From Planctomycetota bacterium (GTDB lineage Bacteria; Planctomycetota; Planctomycetia; Gemmatales; Gemmataceae): DNA of 64,000 nucleotides. Of the stretch, positions 62,530 through 64,000 are shown piece by piece. The position numbers and the translations under genes are program-made. The notes beneath the pieces are model-generated. The model was not told the origin of the DNA and made no database searches. It worked only from the letters and a program-made list of their open reading frames with translations. The stretch covers positions 1-64,000 of the forward strand of contig QWOS01000016.1 of NCBI GenBank assembly GCA_003669555.1. Direction: 5' to 3'. The number at the start of each line of letters is the position of its first letter. Position 1 is the first letter of the stretch.

Positions 62530-63216
62530 ATGGACGAGCTAATGATGTGGGGGTGGAATGTGAGTTGCTGCCGCTGGCAGGTGGTGGTTTTCTGGCTGCT
62601 GGCGATCACTGGCTGCCTGGTGGACCTTGGCTCCAAAGAGTGGGTTTTTGCCGCCCTTCCGGAAGAGGATTTTTCCTCACCGGAGCAGTACGCCGGGGCT
62701 CATCATAGCCAGTACATTGGGGCCCACCACACCTTGTGGCAGGCTTCCGGCGATAACACGGACAACCAGCTGGTTCCCCCAGGTTTTCACCTGCATATCG
62801 CTTACCGGGTCGATGCCGAAGGCCATCAGGTGCCCCATGTCAACCAGGGGGCCCTGTTTGGGTTGGGAGGGCAGGCCTGGGGTGGGGTGGCCAATGGCGT
62901 TTTCGCTTTGGTGAGCCTGGTGGTGGCGGTGGCCCTGGGGTTGTATGTCACGCTCAAAAGCCTCGACCTGGGATGGCTGCTGACCCTGGCGCTGGGCCTG
63001 ATCGCCGGCGGGGCGGTGGGTAATCTGGTGGACCGGGTGCGCTTTGCGGGAGTGCGCGATTTTCTCCACTGGAACTTCCTGTTTGACTGGCCCATTTTCA
63101 ATCTGGCGGATGTTTTCCTGGTGATCGGCGCCGGGTTAATCCTGCTGGCCGGCATTCTGGCCCCGCCGCCGACCAAAAAACTGCTGGTGCCCCAGGCCAC
63201 TGGCACGGAAGCCTGA
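62530..63216 (+). CDS. lspA: lipoprotein signal peptidase (LspA)-like protein
   Basis: A 228-aa integral membrane aspartyl protease that removes signal peptides from lipoproteins. Conserved blocks are CLVDLGSKEW (D32), NQGALFGLG, AGGAVGNLVDRVRFAGVRDFLHW with the first catalytic Asp, and IFNLADVFLVIGAGLIL with the second. Four helices are seen. An extra polar insert of about 60 residues (from residue 46, ALPEEDFSSPEQYAGAHHSQ) lies between the first helix and the NQG motif, as in some planctomycete members. The ATG at 62530 is preferred over in-frame ATGs at 62542 and 62545 and a TTG at 62503. Confidence 0.88.
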   Translation: MDELMMWGWNVSCCRWQVVVFWLLAITGCLVDLGSKEWVFAALPEEDFSSPEQYAGAHHSQYIGAHHTLWQASGDNTDNQLVPPGFHLHIAYRVDAEGHQVPHVNQGALFGLGGQAWGGVANGVFALVSLVVAVALGLYVTLKSLDLGWLLTLALGLIAGGAVGNLVDRVRFAGVRDFLHWNFLFDWPIFNLADVFLVIGAGLILLAGILAPPPTKKLLVPQATGTEA

Positions 63217-63256
63217 CTGTGCACTGGCTTGGCTGCTTTCTCCTGGCCTGGGATTG

Positions 63257-63310
63257 CCAAGCACCAGCTCGGCAAGGGGCTGAAGCACCAGCAGCCAGGC
63301 TGGAGCTTGG
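63257..63310 (+). terminator. 12-bp hairpin after lspA
   Basis: CCAAGCACCAGC (63257-63268) pairs with GCTGGAGCTTGG (63299-63310) with one internal mismatch and a 30-nt loop, about 40 bp past the stop codon. No T run follows it directly. The rest of the interval 63217-63515 is AT-rich (63355-63400) and probably includes the promoter of the next gene. Confidence 0.4.
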
Positions 63311-63515
63311 TGAGAGCAGGGCTCCATCATTCCGTTTAGGCGGCAAAGTGCCGGATAGTAATTATTAATATCAGAATATAAAAATAATTCGCCATTTTTT
63401 GGCCCCACATCGCTGATTCGATCGCTTATTCTTGTACGGGGCAAAGTGTCCAGCAGGAACCGGGTTGAAATCTGGCCCTCTGAGACATTCATCCCGCAGA
63501 GAAAGGTCACCCAAA

Positions 63516-64000
63516 ATGCCCTGGCGCATGGTTTTCTGTCTACTCCCGCTCCTGGCAGGTTGTGGGGCCAAGGTCACCCAGGAGGAGCTGGACTCCCTTC
63601 AGGAAGAAGTGATCGCGCTGCATCACCAGGGCAAATACCCGGAAGCGGTTGTCGTGGCCCAAAAATCAGTGGAGCTTGCCGGTCAAATCAACAAAAAAGG
63701 ATCCTGTGAACTGGCGGATCAACAGCTTATGCTTGGTAGCTGTCTTATGTATGCGGGCAGCCTGGACGAGGCAGAGGTGGTGTTTCTTGGCGCCTTGGCC
63801 GCTTATCAGGCATCTGGGAAATCAAGTATTGGCACGGGTAAAACCCTCTCCGATCTGGGGACCCTTTACTCCTTGAAAAAGGACTTCGTCAAAAGCGAAA
63901 ATGCCTTCGTCGCTTCCTTTTCGGAATTTGAAAAACTTGGCAAGGTATCTACGCAACAAAACATCGAAACAGTTGCCGGCTTTGGTGCCATGCTGATTAT
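63516..64000 (+). CDS. TPR-like lipoprotein, 3' end missing
   Basis: At least 161 residues, open to the window edge. The leader MPWRMVFCLLPLLAGCG has a perfect lipobox (LAGC), so the mature protein is probably a lipid-anchored envelope protein processed by LspA, encoded just upstream. The visible body has tetratricopeptide-like repeats (residues about 25-150), e.g. LHHQGKYPEAVVVAQKSVEL, LMYAGSLDEAEVVFLGALAAY and LYSLKKDFVKSENAFVASF. AAAGG precedes the ATG by 8 bp. TPR proteins mediate protein contacts; no more specific role can be read. Confidence 0.85.
   Translation, partial: MPWRMVFCLLPLLAGCGAKVTQEELDSLQEEVIALHHQGKYPEAVVVAQKSVELAGQINKKGSCELADQQLMLGSCLMYAGSLDEAEVVFLGALAAYQASGKSSIGTGKTLSDLGTLYSLKKDFVKSENAFVASFSEFEKLGKVSTQQNIETVAGFGAMLI

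Overview
The window looks like chromosomal DNA of a planctomycete, probably Gemmataceae/Gemmatales (lineage inferred). The main evidence is the protein repertoire: three DUF1501 proteins, three PSCyt1/DUF1549/DUF1553 multidomain cytochromes, a DUF1559 pilin-like protein, a giant haem-binding/beta-propeller protein, a PEP-CTERM protein and several Tat-type N-termini. By eye the DNA is GC-rich and genes are densely packed. A few AT-richer islands stand out: 4.2-6.6 kb, 17.0-18.2 kb, 29.2-30.7 kb and the 35.3-35.75 kb repeat array. No rRNA, tRNA or CRISPR array was recognised.

Layout. 0-2 kb (-): cytochrome/DUF1549 protein cut by the left edge, and a DUF1559 protein. 2.1-4.2 kb (+): DUF420 membrane protein, ScpB, a 56-aa small protein and a secreted protein. 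4.3-6.6 kb (-): a tandem duplication of an uncharacterised membrane-protein gene. 6.8-8.7 kb (-): apt, hisG and a small exported protein. 8.9-12.3 kb (+): tyrS, an alpha/beta-hydrolase-like protein and mobA. 12.3-16.8 kb (+): a purine-rich repeat region leading into dnaN-dciA-gyrB, with neighbouring genes overlapping by 4 bp. 17-25.9 kb (+): patatin-like protein, then DUF1501, PSCyt1/DUF1549/DUF1553, cytochrome-WD40 and Gfo/Idh/MocA oxidoreductase. 26-30 kb: HMA-MauE fusion (-), VOC protein, double-domain cyanophycinase-like protein, zinc-ribbon mini-protein (-) and PEP-CTERM protein (-). 30.7-34.7 kb (+): 1310-aa haem-binding/LamG/propeller protein. 34.7-36.1 kb (-): small membrane protein, an array of about 100-bp inverted-repeat units, and a GxxExxY nuclease-like gene whose 3' end lies in that array. 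36.3-42.2 kb (+): three-gene RND metal-efflux operon (outer-membrane factor, adaptor, CzcA/CusA-type pump). 42.3-49.7 kb: CYTH-like protein (-), GT39-like membrane protein (+), DUF1501 plus PSCyt1/DUF1549/DUF1553 (-). 49.9-52.7 kb (+): sulfate ABC transporter binding protein and both permeases, without an ATPase gene. 52.7-56.5 kb (-): EamA transporter and a large zinc metalloprotease. 56.8-64 kb (+): Tat-type acetolactate-synthase-like enzyme, FAD oxidoreductase, alpha-helical repeat protein, DUF1501, LspA-like peptidase and a TPR lipoprotein cut by the right edge.

How the genes work together. The dnaN-dciA-gyrB block is a replication cluster lacking dnaA and recF next to it. The 36-42 kb operon encodes a complete tripartite efflux pump. 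The 50-52.7 kb genes form most of a sulfate importer. The repeated DUF1501/DUF1549 pairs are exported proteins of largely unknown biochemistry that are expanded in planctomycetes. The least explained segments are the GxxExxY/inverted-repeat element, the tandem membrane-protein duplication and the repeat-rich leader of dnaN.
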